A DNA stretch of 11,796 nt from assembly GCA_964496595.1 (NCBI GenBank), contig CAZCAI010000144.1, positions 1-11,796 of the forward strand, written 5' to 3'. Positions 5,272-11,796 of the stretch are shown in pieces. The DNA comes from JAAAOZ01 sp964496595 (GTDB lineage Bacteria; Chloroflexota; Anaerolineae; B4-G1; SLSP01). The notes below the pieces were generated by a model, which ran no database searches, was not told the DNA's origin, and worked only from the letters and a program-made list of their open reading frames with translations. A program made the position numbers and the translations under genes. Every line of letters begins with the position of its first letter. Positions within the stretch are counted from its first letter, which is position 1.

Positions 5272-6456
5272 CTAGCCCTCGTCCGCGGGCATCAGGCGAC
5301 AGAGCGCCTCGACGACGACGGCGACGCCGTTGACGAGCGCCTGCTCCTCGATATCGAAGTGGGGGTTGTGATGCGGCGCGCCCACGCCGCCCTCCGGCCC
5401 GGAGCCGATGAAGAGGTAGCAGCCAGGGATCTCTTCCATAAAGAAGGCCGCGTCCTCGCTGCCCATCGTGCGCTCCTCGGTATCGAGCGCGTCGGCGCCC
5501 CAGAGATCGGTGACGACCTCTTGGACGAGGCGGGTGACCTCGGCGTCGTTATCGACGGCGGGCGTGAGCGCCTCGAGTTGGATCGCCGCCTCGCAGCCCA
5601 TCGTCTGGGCGATGCCGGTGATGATCTCGCGCACGCGGGTCACGACGGTCTCGCGCACCTCTGGATCGTAGGTGCGAATCGTGCCACGCAATTGAGCGCT
5701 GTCGGGAATCACGTTGAAGGTGTCGCCGCTGCGGAGCATGCCCACGGTGACGACCGCGGTCTCCTGCGCGCCCACGTTGCGGCTCACCACGGTCTGGAGC
5801 GCGGTCACGACGTGCGCCGCCGCGACGAGCGGATCGACGGTGTCCTCCGGATGGGCGGCGTGGCCGCCCTTGCCGCGCAACTCCGCCTGCCAACGCTCGG
5901 CGGCGGCCATCACCGGGCCGGGCACCGCGCCGATGACGCCGACGGGCATCATATTCCAGACGTGAACGGCCAGCACCTTATCCGGGCGGGGGTTCTCCAA
6001 CACGCCCTCGTTGACCATGATCTCCGCGCCGTTCATGCCCTCCTCGCCGGGCTGGAAGATCAACTTGAGTGTGCCGCGCCACGTCTCGCGATGCTCGATC
6101 ATCAGCTTGGCGATACCCAATCCGATGGCGACGTGCGCGTCGTGGCCGCAGGCATGCATCATGCCGGGGATCTCGGAGGCGTAGGGAACGTCGTTCGCCT
6201 CCTGGATGGGCAGCGCGTCCATATCGACGCGGTTCATGATCACGGGGCCGTCGCCGTTCTCCAAAAGGCCCACCACGCCGGTCTGAGCGATGCCGGTCTC
6301 CACGGTGTAGCCCAGATCGCGGAGCGTCTCGGCGACGAATTTGGCCGTGCGGTGTTCCTCCAATCCAATCTCAGGATGCTGGTGAAGATCACGCCGCCAG
6401 GCGACCAACTGATCGTATAGTTGTTGCGCTTCATCTAATACGGGTAAAACGTGCAT
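5272..6456 (-). CDS. M20-family amidohydrolase (M20D, hippurate hydrolase/N-acyl-amino-acid hydrolase type)
   Basis: A 394-residue zinc-type metallohydrolase that cleaves N-acyl amino acids or related amides in the cytoplasm. Visible motifs in order: RRDLHQHPEIG (21-31), VDMDALPI (77-84), MHACGHDAH (100-108) with metal ligands Cys103 and His105, FQPGEEG (134-140) with Glu138/139, His165 in AVHVW, a dimerisation-domain GKGGHAAHPE stretch, and HHNPHFD (362-368) with the last metal ligand. Length is standard for the subfamily. The ATG at 6456 has a GAGGAGGT ribosome site. It heads a tight pair with the S51-like gene. No signal peptide is visible. Acyl group and amino-acid specificity cannot be read; hippurate hydrolase, acetylcysteine/IAA-conjugate hydrolase and acetyl-diaminopimelate deacetylase share these motifs. 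Confidence 0.93.
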   Translation of the reverse strand: MHVLPVLDEAQQLYDQLVAWRRDLHQHPEIGLEEHRTAKFVAETLRDLGYTVETGIAQTGVVGLLENGDGPVIMNRVDMDALPIQEANDVPYASEIPGMMHACGHDAHVAIGLGIAKLMIEHRETWRGTLKLIFQPGEEGMNGAEIMVNEGVLENPRPDKVLAVHVWNMMPVGVIGAVPGPVMAAAERWQAELRGKGGHAAHPEDTVDPLVAAAHVVTALQTVVSRNVGAQETAVVTVGMLRSGDTFNVIPDSAQLRGTIRTYDPEVRETVVTRVREIITGIAQTMGCEAAIQLEALTPAVDNDAEVTRLVQEVVTDLWGADALDTEERTMGSEDAAFFMEEIPGCYLFIGSGPEGGVGAPHHNPHFDIEEQALVNGVAVVVEALCRLMPADEG

Positions 6457-6628
6457 GATACCTCCTCATATAATGTTCGTCGTCGGTTGCGCAATGAAAT
6501 GAAGTAGCGTCGCTGTCTCTTTTCGTAGAGAATGGACGGCACTCCGCTGCGCTACGAGCCTGACTACATACAAAGTGTAACCAAAGTCGTGATGTGAGGT
6601 AAGTATAAATGTACCCCATGGATAAGCA

Positions 6629-6662
6629 AATCCTCCCAAGCCGGGCTGGCCTTGGGAGGATT
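6629..6662 (-). terminator. Terminator hairpin of the M32 carboxypeptidase gene
   Basis: AATCCTCCCAAG (6629-6640) and CTTGGGAGGATT (6651-6662) form a perfect 12-bp stem around a 10-base loop. On the minus strand the stem ends in ATT and continues TTGCTT, a short T-rich tail. It lies 25 bases after the carboxypeptidase stop codon. Confidence 0.68.
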
Positions 6663-6687
6663 GGACTGTATTTTATGCAGCGGGAGG

Positions 6688-8193
6688 CTACAGATCGTAG
6701 ATTTGCGTGTATTTCTCCTGCATGTAGGCCAGGAGCGCGTCCGCGCTGATCTCTTGATTCAGCTCGCGCTGGAGCAGTTCGGGAGCGGTGAATTTCTTCC
6801 CGTGCTTGTGGACTTTATCGCGCAGCCAGTTCAGCAGCGGCGCGAACTCGCCGCGCGCGAAGCCCGCTTCGATATCTGGGAGGTCTTCCTTGATTTGATC
6901 GTAGAGCTGCGCCGAGATTAAATTGCCCAGGGCGTAGGTGGGGAAGTAGCCGACCATCGACTGCGCCCAGTGGATGTCTTGCATGCATCCCAGCGTGTCG
7001 CTCGGCGGTGTGAGGCCCAGATATTCCTCGTAGCGGGCGTTCCAGGCGTCCGGTACATCCGCGACGGCCAGCTCGCCAGTGACGAGCGCCTGTTCCAGTT
7101 CGAAGCGGATGAAGATGTGGAAGTTGTAGGTGACCTCGTCGGCCTCCACGCGGATGAACGACGGCTCGACTTTGTTGATCGCGCGGTAGAGAGCGTCGAA
7201 GCTGACATCGCCCAGTTGTTCCGGGAAGAAGGCGCGGAGGATGGGGTAGTAGTGTGTCCAGAAGGGGATGCCGCGCCCGACCTGATTTTCCCACAGGCGG
7301 GATTGCGACTCGTGCAGCGCTAAGGTCGCGCCGCCGCTCAGGGCCGTCCGCATAAATTTGAGCGGGATGCCCTGCTCGTAGAGCGCGTGCCCTCCCTCGT
7401 GGACACTGCTGAAGATCGCCGATTGCGGGCGGTCTTCTAACAATCGGGTCGTCACGCGCACATCCGTCGGCGCGAAGTTGATGGTGAAGGGATGCGTCGC
7501 CTTGTCCTGGCGCCCACGATTGAAATTGTAGCCGATATCGCGCAGGAGGAGCATCGTGAACTCCCACTGGCGATCTTGGGGATAGACCTGCGCGGAGAAG
7601 AGGGTGTCATCGACCTCCGGCTGCTCCGCGATCTTCTGGACGATGGGCAGCAGCCCCTCCTTGAGATCCTTGAAGAGTGCGGCGACCTGGGCCGTGGTCA
7701 TGCCCGGCTCGTAGCTTTGCAGCAGGGGATCATAGGGGTGCTCCTCGTAGCCCAGGTGCTCGGCCTTTTCGCGGGCGATGTCGACAATCTCCGCCAGGTG
7801 CGGCTCGTAGCTCGCGAAATCGTCGTTCTCGCGGGCCTTGCGCCAGGCCATCAGGGATTTGGAACTGGCGCGCGCCTCGCGGATCACCAGGGCGGTGGGG
7901 ATCTTAGTGTACTTGTCGAAGTTGCGCCGTGTGACCCGCACCAGGCTGACGTCATCGTCATCATAGTCCAGATCCGCGACTTCCTCCTCGGCGGCTTCGA
8001 GCAAGCGGGCGGTCTCATCCGAGATGATCATCTTGTGGGCCAAAGCACTCAGCGTGGAGAGTTGCTCCGCGCGGGCATTGACGCCCTCCTCCGGCATATT
8101 GACCTCTTGATCCCAATGCAGCACCCCGGCCGCGTGCTGCAAATCGATGGGTTGTGCCAGATGTGCTTTTAGTTGATCTACTTTTTCTCCCAT
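6688..8193 (-). CDS. M32 (Taq-type) metallocarboxypeptidase
   Basis: A 501-residue cytoplasmic carboxypeptidase that removes C-terminal residues from peptides with a divalent metal. The signature HEGGHALYEQ is present: His265 and His269 are ligands with Glu266 as catalytic base, and Glu295 in LHESQSRLWEN is the third ligand, 26 residues on, the spacing I recall for the Thermus enzyme. Upstream is TINFAPTDVRVTTR and downstream the long helical segments expected of the family; near the C terminus GYFPTYALGNLISAQL is typical. Length matches the usual ~500 residues. The ATG at 8193 has AAGGAG seven bases upstream, and a promoter with TATAAT lies at 8278-8283. It is monocistronic, bounded by a terminator at 6629-6662. 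Likely role is degradation of intracellular peptides. Confidence 0.95.
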   Translation of the reverse strand: MGEKVDQLKAHLAQPIDLQHAAGVLHWDQEVNMPEEGVNARAEQLSTLSALAHKMIISDETARLLEAAEEEVADLDYDDDDVSLVRVTRRNFDKYTKIPTALVIREARASSKSLMAWRKARENDDFASYEPHLAEIVDIAREKAEHLGYEEHPYDPLLQSYEPGMTTAQVAALFKDLKEGLLPIVQKIAEQPEVDDTLFSAQVYPQDRQWEFTMLLLRDIGYNFNRGRQDKATHPFTINFAPTDVRVTTRLLEDRPQSAIFSSVHEGGHALYEQGIPLKFMRTALSGGATLALHESQSRLWENQVGRGIPFWTHYYPILRAFFPEQLGDVSFDALYRAINKVEPSFIRVEADEVTYNFHIFIRFELEQALVTGELAVADVPDAWNARYEEYLGLTPPSDTLGCMQDIHWAQSMVGYFPTYALGNLISAQLYDQIKEDLPDIEAGFARGEFAPLLNWLRDKVHKHGKKFTAPELLQRELNQEISADALLAYMQEKYTQIYDL

Positions 8194-8277
8194 TCCAAGA
8201 CTCCTTCCATTTGATTAATTATGTATTGGATGTTATTAGCTATGACAGTATCGCTTGGTAATTAGTTAGCCTCCCTT

Positions 8278-8305
8278 ATTATATAGGCAAATGGCCCACG
8301 CCCAA
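8278..8305 (-). promoter_or_regulatory. Probable promoter of the M32 carboxypeptidase gene
   Basis: Minus-strand TATAAT (8278-8283) with TTGGGC (8300-8305) 16 bases upstream. The -10 is perfect, the -35 matches only in TTG. The leader would be about 80 bases. Confidence 0.4.
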
Positions 8306-8442
8306 CTGATACTTGACACGTTTCGGTAGTCTTTCTTCAGACGAGTGCCTCAAACCATAGGTTTCTATTATCATACAACAGTTTTGTCATTTGTGACGGG
8401 TTTGCTATTCGAAGTGTGAAACGCACACCATCACTTGCTCTT

Positions 8443-8470
8443 TTGACAGATCAGTATACCCTAATATAGT
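8443..8470 (+). promoter_or_regulatory. Strong promoter of the cysteine-repeat protein gene
   Basis: TTGACA (8443-8448), a 16-base spacer and TATAGT (8465-8470). This is close to the sigma-70 consensus and gives a leader of about 15 bases with a GGAGGT ribosome site. Confidence 0.68.
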
Positions 8471-8492
8471 GTAACCCCGTGGAGGTGACCCA

Positions 8493-8927
8493 ATGACATT
8501 GAGTACGAAGCAACGCCCCGTAGATTTCACCATAGATGATCAGATCGCCGCAGCGATTCGCGAGCGGCTCATCAGGGGGAAACTTCCCTGTGCGCAGGCC
8601 TTCATCATCGCGCGCAAACTGGAGATCACGCCGCTGGTCGTCGGGCAGCACGCCGACGCGCTGGAGATTCACCTGACGCGCTGCCAGCTCGGCCTCTTCG
8701 GCTATCCCGGCCAAGTCAAGGGCTGGGAATTAACCGACCTCGCCGCCCGCCCCGCGCCGGAAGGGCTGGAGGCCGCGCTCCGCGCCGCTGTAGATGACGA
8801 CGGCCACCTCGCCTGCGCGCGGCTGTGGGAGATCGCGGCGCAGTTTGCGGCGCCGAAGATGCAGGTCGGCTACCTGGCGGATCGAATGGAGATCAAGATT
8901 ACGCCGTGTCAGCTCGGGGCGTTTTGA
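8493..8927 (+). CDS. Unassigned protein with a duplicated CQLG-ending domain
   Basis: A 144-residue cytoplasmic protein that I cannot assign. It consists of two copies of one ~40-residue unit. Copy 1 (31-69) runs from LPCAQAF to CQLGLF, copy 2 (106-144) from LACARLW to CQLGAF and ends the protein. By hand alignment without gaps 17 of 39 positions agree, including both cysteines of each unit (Cys33 and Cys64, Cys108 and Cys139, each 31 apart), the VG..AD..EI pattern and the CQLG-x-F ending. The units look helical with a small helix-turn-helix character (IARKLEITPLVVGQHAD). A basic, Asp-rich N-terminal stretch precedes them. The ATG at 8493 has GGAGGT six to seven bases upstream and a near-consensus promoter. 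Metal binding or redox sensing by the four cysteines and DNA binding are possible but unproven. Confidence 0.75.
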   Translation: MTLSTKQRPVDFTIDDQIAAAIRERLIRGKLPCAQAFIIARKLEITPLVVGQHADALEIHLTRCQLGLFGYPGQVKGWELTDLAARPAPEGLEAALRAAVDDDGHLACARLWEIAAQFAAPKMQVGYLADRMEIKITPCQLGAF

Positions 8928-9004
8928 GGCAATCTCCCACCTGCGACAGGCAAAAACCTCAACGCAAAAGCGCGGGGATGCAAAGACGCCAAGTTCTAGA
9001 CTTT

Positions 9005-9032
9005 TTGACGTTCGACTTTTCACGGCTATAGG
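9005..9032 (+). promoter_or_regulatory. Candidate promoter of the secreted-protein operon
   Basis: TTGACG (9005-9010), a 16-base spacer and TATAGG (9027-9032). It would give a leader of about 180 bases before the ATG at 9220. Confidence 0.4.
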
Positions 9033-9051
9033 GTCTCTGGGCCATAGAAGA

Positions 9052-9084
9052 TAACTTTCAACTCGCAACTTGTAACTTTCAACT
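9052..9084 (+). repeat. Short tandem repeat, two copies
   Basis: TAACTTTCAACT at 9052-9063 recurs at 9073-9084, a 21-base period, with the related CGCAACTTG between them. It lies in the leader of the secreted-protein operon. Confidence 0.45.
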
Positions 9085-9219
9085 GCTTCCTGAAGGAGGT
9101 GTGATCCAAGAAACTGATACCCACCCCCCACAACGCTGAACCCCGCAATGTCAAACCCATCACGTCGCAGAAGTAGGTAGCATCAGCCATCTCTCATAAG
9201 CCCGAAAAGGAGAATCGAG

Positions 9220-11538
9220 ATGTTTAAGCGTAAAGGAACCTTGCTGATCGCATTGCCCATTTGTTTACTCATTGTCCTTTTTAGCATCCGCGCGGAAGCG
9301 CACAGTCTCCCCTCGATCTTTGAGCATAGCCCCGACGCTCCAACCGGAGACGGCACCTACCTGACGTACCAAGGTCAATTAGCCGATAAGGACGGCCAGC
9401 CGGTCGAAACCGCCGTCGAGATGGTCTTCAAGTTGTACAATGCTGGCGGAGGCGTGGTCTACACCAGCGCGACCCGCACGATTACGCCCACGCAGGGGAT
9501 GTTCACCGTGCACATCGGTGCGCCGCTCGATCCAACCCTCGAGCGCTGGATGTTGGACAGCATCACCGAAATCGGAGTGACGGTGGACGATGATCCAGAG
9601 ATGTCGCCCCGGCAATCCTTCAACTCGGTGCTGGGATCGAGCGACAGCGGCGTCGGCGTGGCGGGGAACAGCTCCAGCGGCGTCGGCGTGTACGGCGTCA
9701 GCCAATCCTATTATGGCGTCCACGGCGTGAGCCAAAGCGGGTCTGCCGTCCACGGTCACGCCACCGACGGTGTGGGCGTGAGCGGCTACACCAGCAGCAC
9801 CATCGGACATCACGCTGGCGTCAAGGGCGATAACGGCGGCAGCGGCGATGGCGTCTTTGGATGGAGCGCCCGTGGCGTCGGGATCAGCGGGCATGGCCCC
9901 AACTATATCGGCGTCCGTGGCGATAGCGAGACCGGCATCGGCGTGAGCGGTCACACCAGTAGTACGACAATGTCCAATGCTGCGGTATTTGGGAATAATA
10001 GCGGCGTGGGGCCGGGGGTGAGTGGCTTGAGCACACATGGCCCCGGCGTATTTGGCAACAGCATCAACGGCATCGGTGTGAGCGGCACTACCTCATCGTC
10101 TCAAGCTGGCGTTAAGGGAACAAATAGTGGAATTGGCCCCGGCGTGTATGGCCATAGCCCAGTCTACATCGGTGTGCATGGTGAGAGCGATGCAGGCATT
10201 GGAGTCAAGGGGACAACCAGCACCACACAACATACCAACGCTGGGGTCTACGGCGAAAATACCGGATCGGGAGCAGGTATTTATGGTTGGAGCACGTCAG
10301 GCACAGGTATCTCTGGCAACAGTATGCATGGCATCGGCGTGAGCGGCTATACCAACGGCACAGTATGGGAAAGTCCCGCCGTCAAGGGCCAGAACGACGG
10401 TGTTGACGGTATTGCGGTAATGGGCTTCGCCGCACAGGGGACGGGAGTTATTGGCACCACCAATAGCCCCGACTCCACACAATCGGGGGTTGCCGGTTTC
10501 AATAACGGAGCAGGCCCCGCCACGAAAGGCTCAAATGATGGCACTGGCGTCGGCGTCGCAGGTTGGAGTGCGCACAATCATGGTATAGACGGCTACACCG
10601 AAAGCTCATCCTCATATCACGCAGGCGTCAAAGGTGAGAGCGGAGGAACTGGCCCCGGTGTGTATGGCACAAGTAACACTGGCAACATCGGCGTCAGCGG
10701 GTATACGAGTAGCACGGGAGTTGCCATGGCCGGTGTGAATGGTGGTAACAGCGGTTCAGGATCGGGCGTTTATGGAGGCAGTCAGCGCGGCGACGGCGTT
10801 CATGGTTGGAGCGCAGAGGGGACTGGCGTTGCCGGGTTTGGCCCAGTTAACGGTGTCTATGGCCACAGCGATGCTGGCACAGGCGTTTACGCAAATACCA
10901 TCACTGGCACCGCCGGTTACTTTAATGCCTCCGATCCCAACCTCGCCACAGCGATCTTCATCAATGATGGCAGCAGCCAGGTCTTGCATCTCCGCAATGG
11001 CGGCGCGGCCGGCACGGATAGCGATGGCAGCGGCGGGGGTGCCTTCATCGAGGCCGTCAACAGCGATGGGCAAGATGTCCAATTTCGCGTCACGACCAGC
11101 GGCACAGTGCAAACCGATGGTGAATTTGACTCGTCTGGAGCCGACTTCGCCGAGATGCTGCCGGCGGGATCGGATGTAGAGCCAGGCGACGTGCTCGTCA
11201 TCGGTCTGGATGGCAAGCTGCATCCCAGCACGGAGCCTTATCAACTCACCGTCGTCGGCGTGCACTCGACGCGCCCCGGCTTCGTGGGCGGCAAGGGCAT
11301 CGACGATGCGGCTGAAGGCAACATCCCGTTGGCGATTATGGGCGTCGTCCCCGTCAAAGTCTCCGCCGAAAACGGCGCGATTCGCCCCGGCGACTTGCTA
11401 GTCGCCTCGTCTACGCCTGCCCACGCGATGCGAGCGGGTGTTAATCCCCCCAACGGCGCCGTCCTCGGCAAAGCGCTGGGCGCCCTCTCTGAAGCCGAGG
11501 GCACGGGTGTTATTCAGATGCTCGTCATGTTACAATAG
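9220..11538 (+). CDS. Exported glycine/serine-rich repeat protein
   Basis: A 772-residue protein that I recognise only by architecture. It begins with a signal peptide (MFKRK, a hydrophobic LLIALPICLLIVLF core, cleavage probably after AEA near 28). Next comes a compact beta-rich N-terminal domain (about 45-135; TYLTYQGQLADKDGQPV, VEMVFKLYNA, GMFTVHIGAPL). Residues about 140-560 are a repeat array with a basic ~10-residue turn of the form GVGVxGxSxx, organised in about seven longer units of 42-85 residues that mostly begin IGVSGYTSST and contain AGVKGxNxG and GPGVYG. A non-repetitive C-terminal domain (about 635-772) runs from ADFAEMLPAG through PGDVLVIG, VVGVHS, IPLAIMGVVPVKVS and RPGDLLV. 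No LPXTG motif or C-terminal membrane segment is seen. A stacked beta-helix fibre is inferred. The ATG has AAGGAG seven bases upstream. A tightly spaced exported neighbour follows. Confidence 0.85.
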   Translation: MFKRKGTLLIALPICLLIVLFSIRAEAHSLPSIFEHSPDAPTGDGTYLTYQGQLADKDGQPVETAVEMVFKLYNAGGGVVYTSATRTITPTQGMFTVHIGAPLDPTLERWMLDSITEIGVTVDDDPEMSPRQSFNSVLGSSDSGVGVAGNSSSGVGVYGVSQSYYGVHGVSQSGSAVHGHATDGVGVSGYTSSTIGHHAGVKGDNGGSGDGVFGWSARGVGISGHGPNYIGVRGDSETGIGVSGHTSSTTMSNAAVFGNNSGVGPGVSGLSTHGPGVFGNSINGIGVSGTTSSSQAGVKGTNSGIGPGVYGHSPVYIGVHGESDAGIGVKGTTSTTQHTNAGVYGENTGSGAGIYGWSTSGTGISGNSMHGIGVSGYTNGTVWESPAVKGQNDGVDGIAVMGFAAQGTGVIGTTNSPDSTQSGVAGFNNGAGPATKGSNDGTGVGVAGWSAHNHGIDGYTESSSSYHAGVKGESGGTGPGVYGTSNTGNIGVSGYTSSTGVAMAGVNGGNSGSGSGVYGGSQRGDGVHGWSAEGTGVAGFGPVNGVYGHSDAGTGVYANTITGTAGYFNASDPNLATAIFINDGSSQVLHLRNGGAAGTDSDGSGGGAFIEAVNSDGQDVQFRVTTSGTVQTDGEFDSSGADFAEMLPAGSDVEPGDVLVIGLDGKLHPSTEPYQLTVVGVHSTRPGFVGGKGIDDAAEGNIPLAIMGVVPVKVSAENGAIRPGDLLVASSTPAHAMRAGVNPPNGAVLGKALGALSEAEGTGVIQMLVMLQ

Positions 11539-11543
11539 GAGGG
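11537..11543 (+). promoter_or_regulatory. Ribosome site overlapping the upstream stop codon
   Basis: AGGAGGG overlaps the TAG stop of the repeat protein and lies five bases before the next ATG, so re-initiation by the terminating ribosome is likely. Confidence 0.65.
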
Positions 11544-11548
11544 CGGCG

Positions 11549-11796
11549 ATGAAACACTTACAGATACTACTGCTCATTGCGTTGCTCCTGTTGGCCTCGC
11601 CCGGCGCGATCTTAGCCGACGACTCCAATCCGCCGATGGAATCGACGAACTACGCTATCACCTGGAGCGCGTTGGAAGAGGCGCACGGCGGCCCAACCGC
11701 CTCGGATAATTTCCAGATGGTCAATGCCAGCGTCGGCCAAACGCTCGCCCAGGACGAGAACACCGGCGGTCTCTGCACCGGCTTTATCTGCATCCC
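11549..11796 (+). CDS. Exported protein, 5' part only
   Basis: The first 82 codons of a gene running off the window. The product begins with a clear signal peptide: MKHLQ, a hydrophobic LLLIALLLLASPGAI core and a likely cleavage after ILA (about residue 23). The mature part starts DDSNPPMESTNYAITWSALEEAHGG and continues through SDNFQMVNASVGQT to GGLCTGFICIP at the window edge. The order of a Gly-rich turn, an (S)DNF strand, a VGQ segment and a CxGF end resembles a short beta-rich repeat common in exported proteins of environmental Chloroflexota, from memory. It begins 10 bases after the repeat protein stop and almost certainly shares its transcript. Whether it anchors, binds or is exported separately from that protein cannot be told. 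Confidence 0.8.
   Translation, partial: MKHLQILLLIALLLLASPGAILADDSNPPMESTNYAITWSALEEAHGGPTASDNFQMVNASVGQTLAQDENTGGLCTGFICI

Larger units (their letters stand above)
8194..8492. other. Divergent promoter region
   Basis: A 299-base gap between the minus-strand carboxypeptidase and the plus-strand cysteine-repeat protein. It contains one promoter for each (8278-8305 and 8443-8470), is clearly more AT-rich than the flanking genes, and has a short GTGTG/CACAC inverted repeat near 8414-8428. I see no gene in it. Confidence 0.6.
8928..9219. other. Intergenic region before the secreted-protein operon
   Basis: A 292-base gap. It holds a degenerate GCAAAG-type low-complexity stretch (about 8957-8993), a candidate promoter (9005-9032), a 21-base-period repeat of TAACTTTCAACT (9052-9063 and 9073-9084), and an AAGGAGGTG ribosome-like sequence (9093-9101) not followed by any reading frame. 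I see no gene in it. Confidence 0.55.

Noticed and set aside
5248..6420. A 390-codon open frame on the plus strand opposite the M20 gene
   Set aside because: Same explanation: low-complexity His/Asp/Arg-rich translation against a strand with complete M20 catalytic motifs.
6504..6554. Inverted GTAGCG/CGCTAC pair upstream of the M20 gene, with the GTAG start known from some REP sequences
   Set aside because: Only six base pairs, with no extended stem and no second copy, so it is not distinguishable from chance.
6457..6628. Promoter for the M20 gene
   Set aside because: The best -10-like sequence abuts the ribosome site and the -35 match is poor. I could not place a convincing promoter, although the preceding terminator implies one exists.
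9093..9107. AAGGAGGTGTGATCC resembles the complement of the 16S rRNA 3' end
   Set aside because: Two extra bases interrupt the match, no other rRNA sequence surrounds it, and the only start codon right after it is followed at once by a stop. It is either a chance match or a relic of a ribosome site.

Overview
The window looks like a GC-rich bacterial chromosome segment, most likely from an environmental Chloroflexota (Anaerolineae/Caldilineae-like) genome. This placement is by pattern only: a gamma-alpha fused KorA next to a small KorB, M32 and M20 peptidases, intergenic quasi-palindromic repeats, and a very large glycine/serine-repeat secreted protein. There is no rRNA or other marker gene to confirm it. 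I found no tRNA, rRNA, CRISPR array, transposase or phage gene.

Layout. Positions 1-258 hold no assignable gene. They carry a hairpin terminator of a plus-strand gene lying outside the window and an 83-bp inverted-repeat doublet. From 259 to 8193 every gene is on the minus strand. Read in the direction of transcription these are: an M32 carboxypeptidase, a hairpin terminator, an M20 amidohydrolase, a peptidase-S51/cyanophycinase-like protein without the catalytic serine, a 94-bp repeat doublet, korA and korB of a 2-oxoacid:ferredoxin oxidoreductase, terminator hairpins, a ribbon-helix-helix antitoxin and PIN toxin pair with its own operator, a second copy of the repeat doublet, and a DUF59/MIP18-family Fe-S assembly factor. 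From 8443 onward everything is on the plus strand: a strong promoter driving a small unassigned protein with an internal duplication and four regularly spaced cysteines, then a two-gene cluster of secreted proteins (a 772-residue repeat protein and the 5' end of a second exported protein cut off by the window end).

How the genes fit together. The carboxypeptidase, the amidohydrolase and KorAB could form a peptide and amino-acid degradation route: peptides to amino acids, then 2-oxoacids oxidised to acyl-CoA with reduced ferredoxin. That is inference from neighbourhood; no aminotransferase is present. The toxin-antitoxin pair is a self-contained module. The DUF59 gene stands alone, away from any suf or isc genes here. 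The secreted pair is tightly spaced and probably co-transcribed.

The observations most worth following up are the REPIN-like repeat doublets (two families, each copy just 3' of a gene), the duplicated C-x30-C protein, the serine-less S51-like protein, and the repeat-built exported protein with its neighbour. I do not see a clearly new defence system or other multi-gene novelty.
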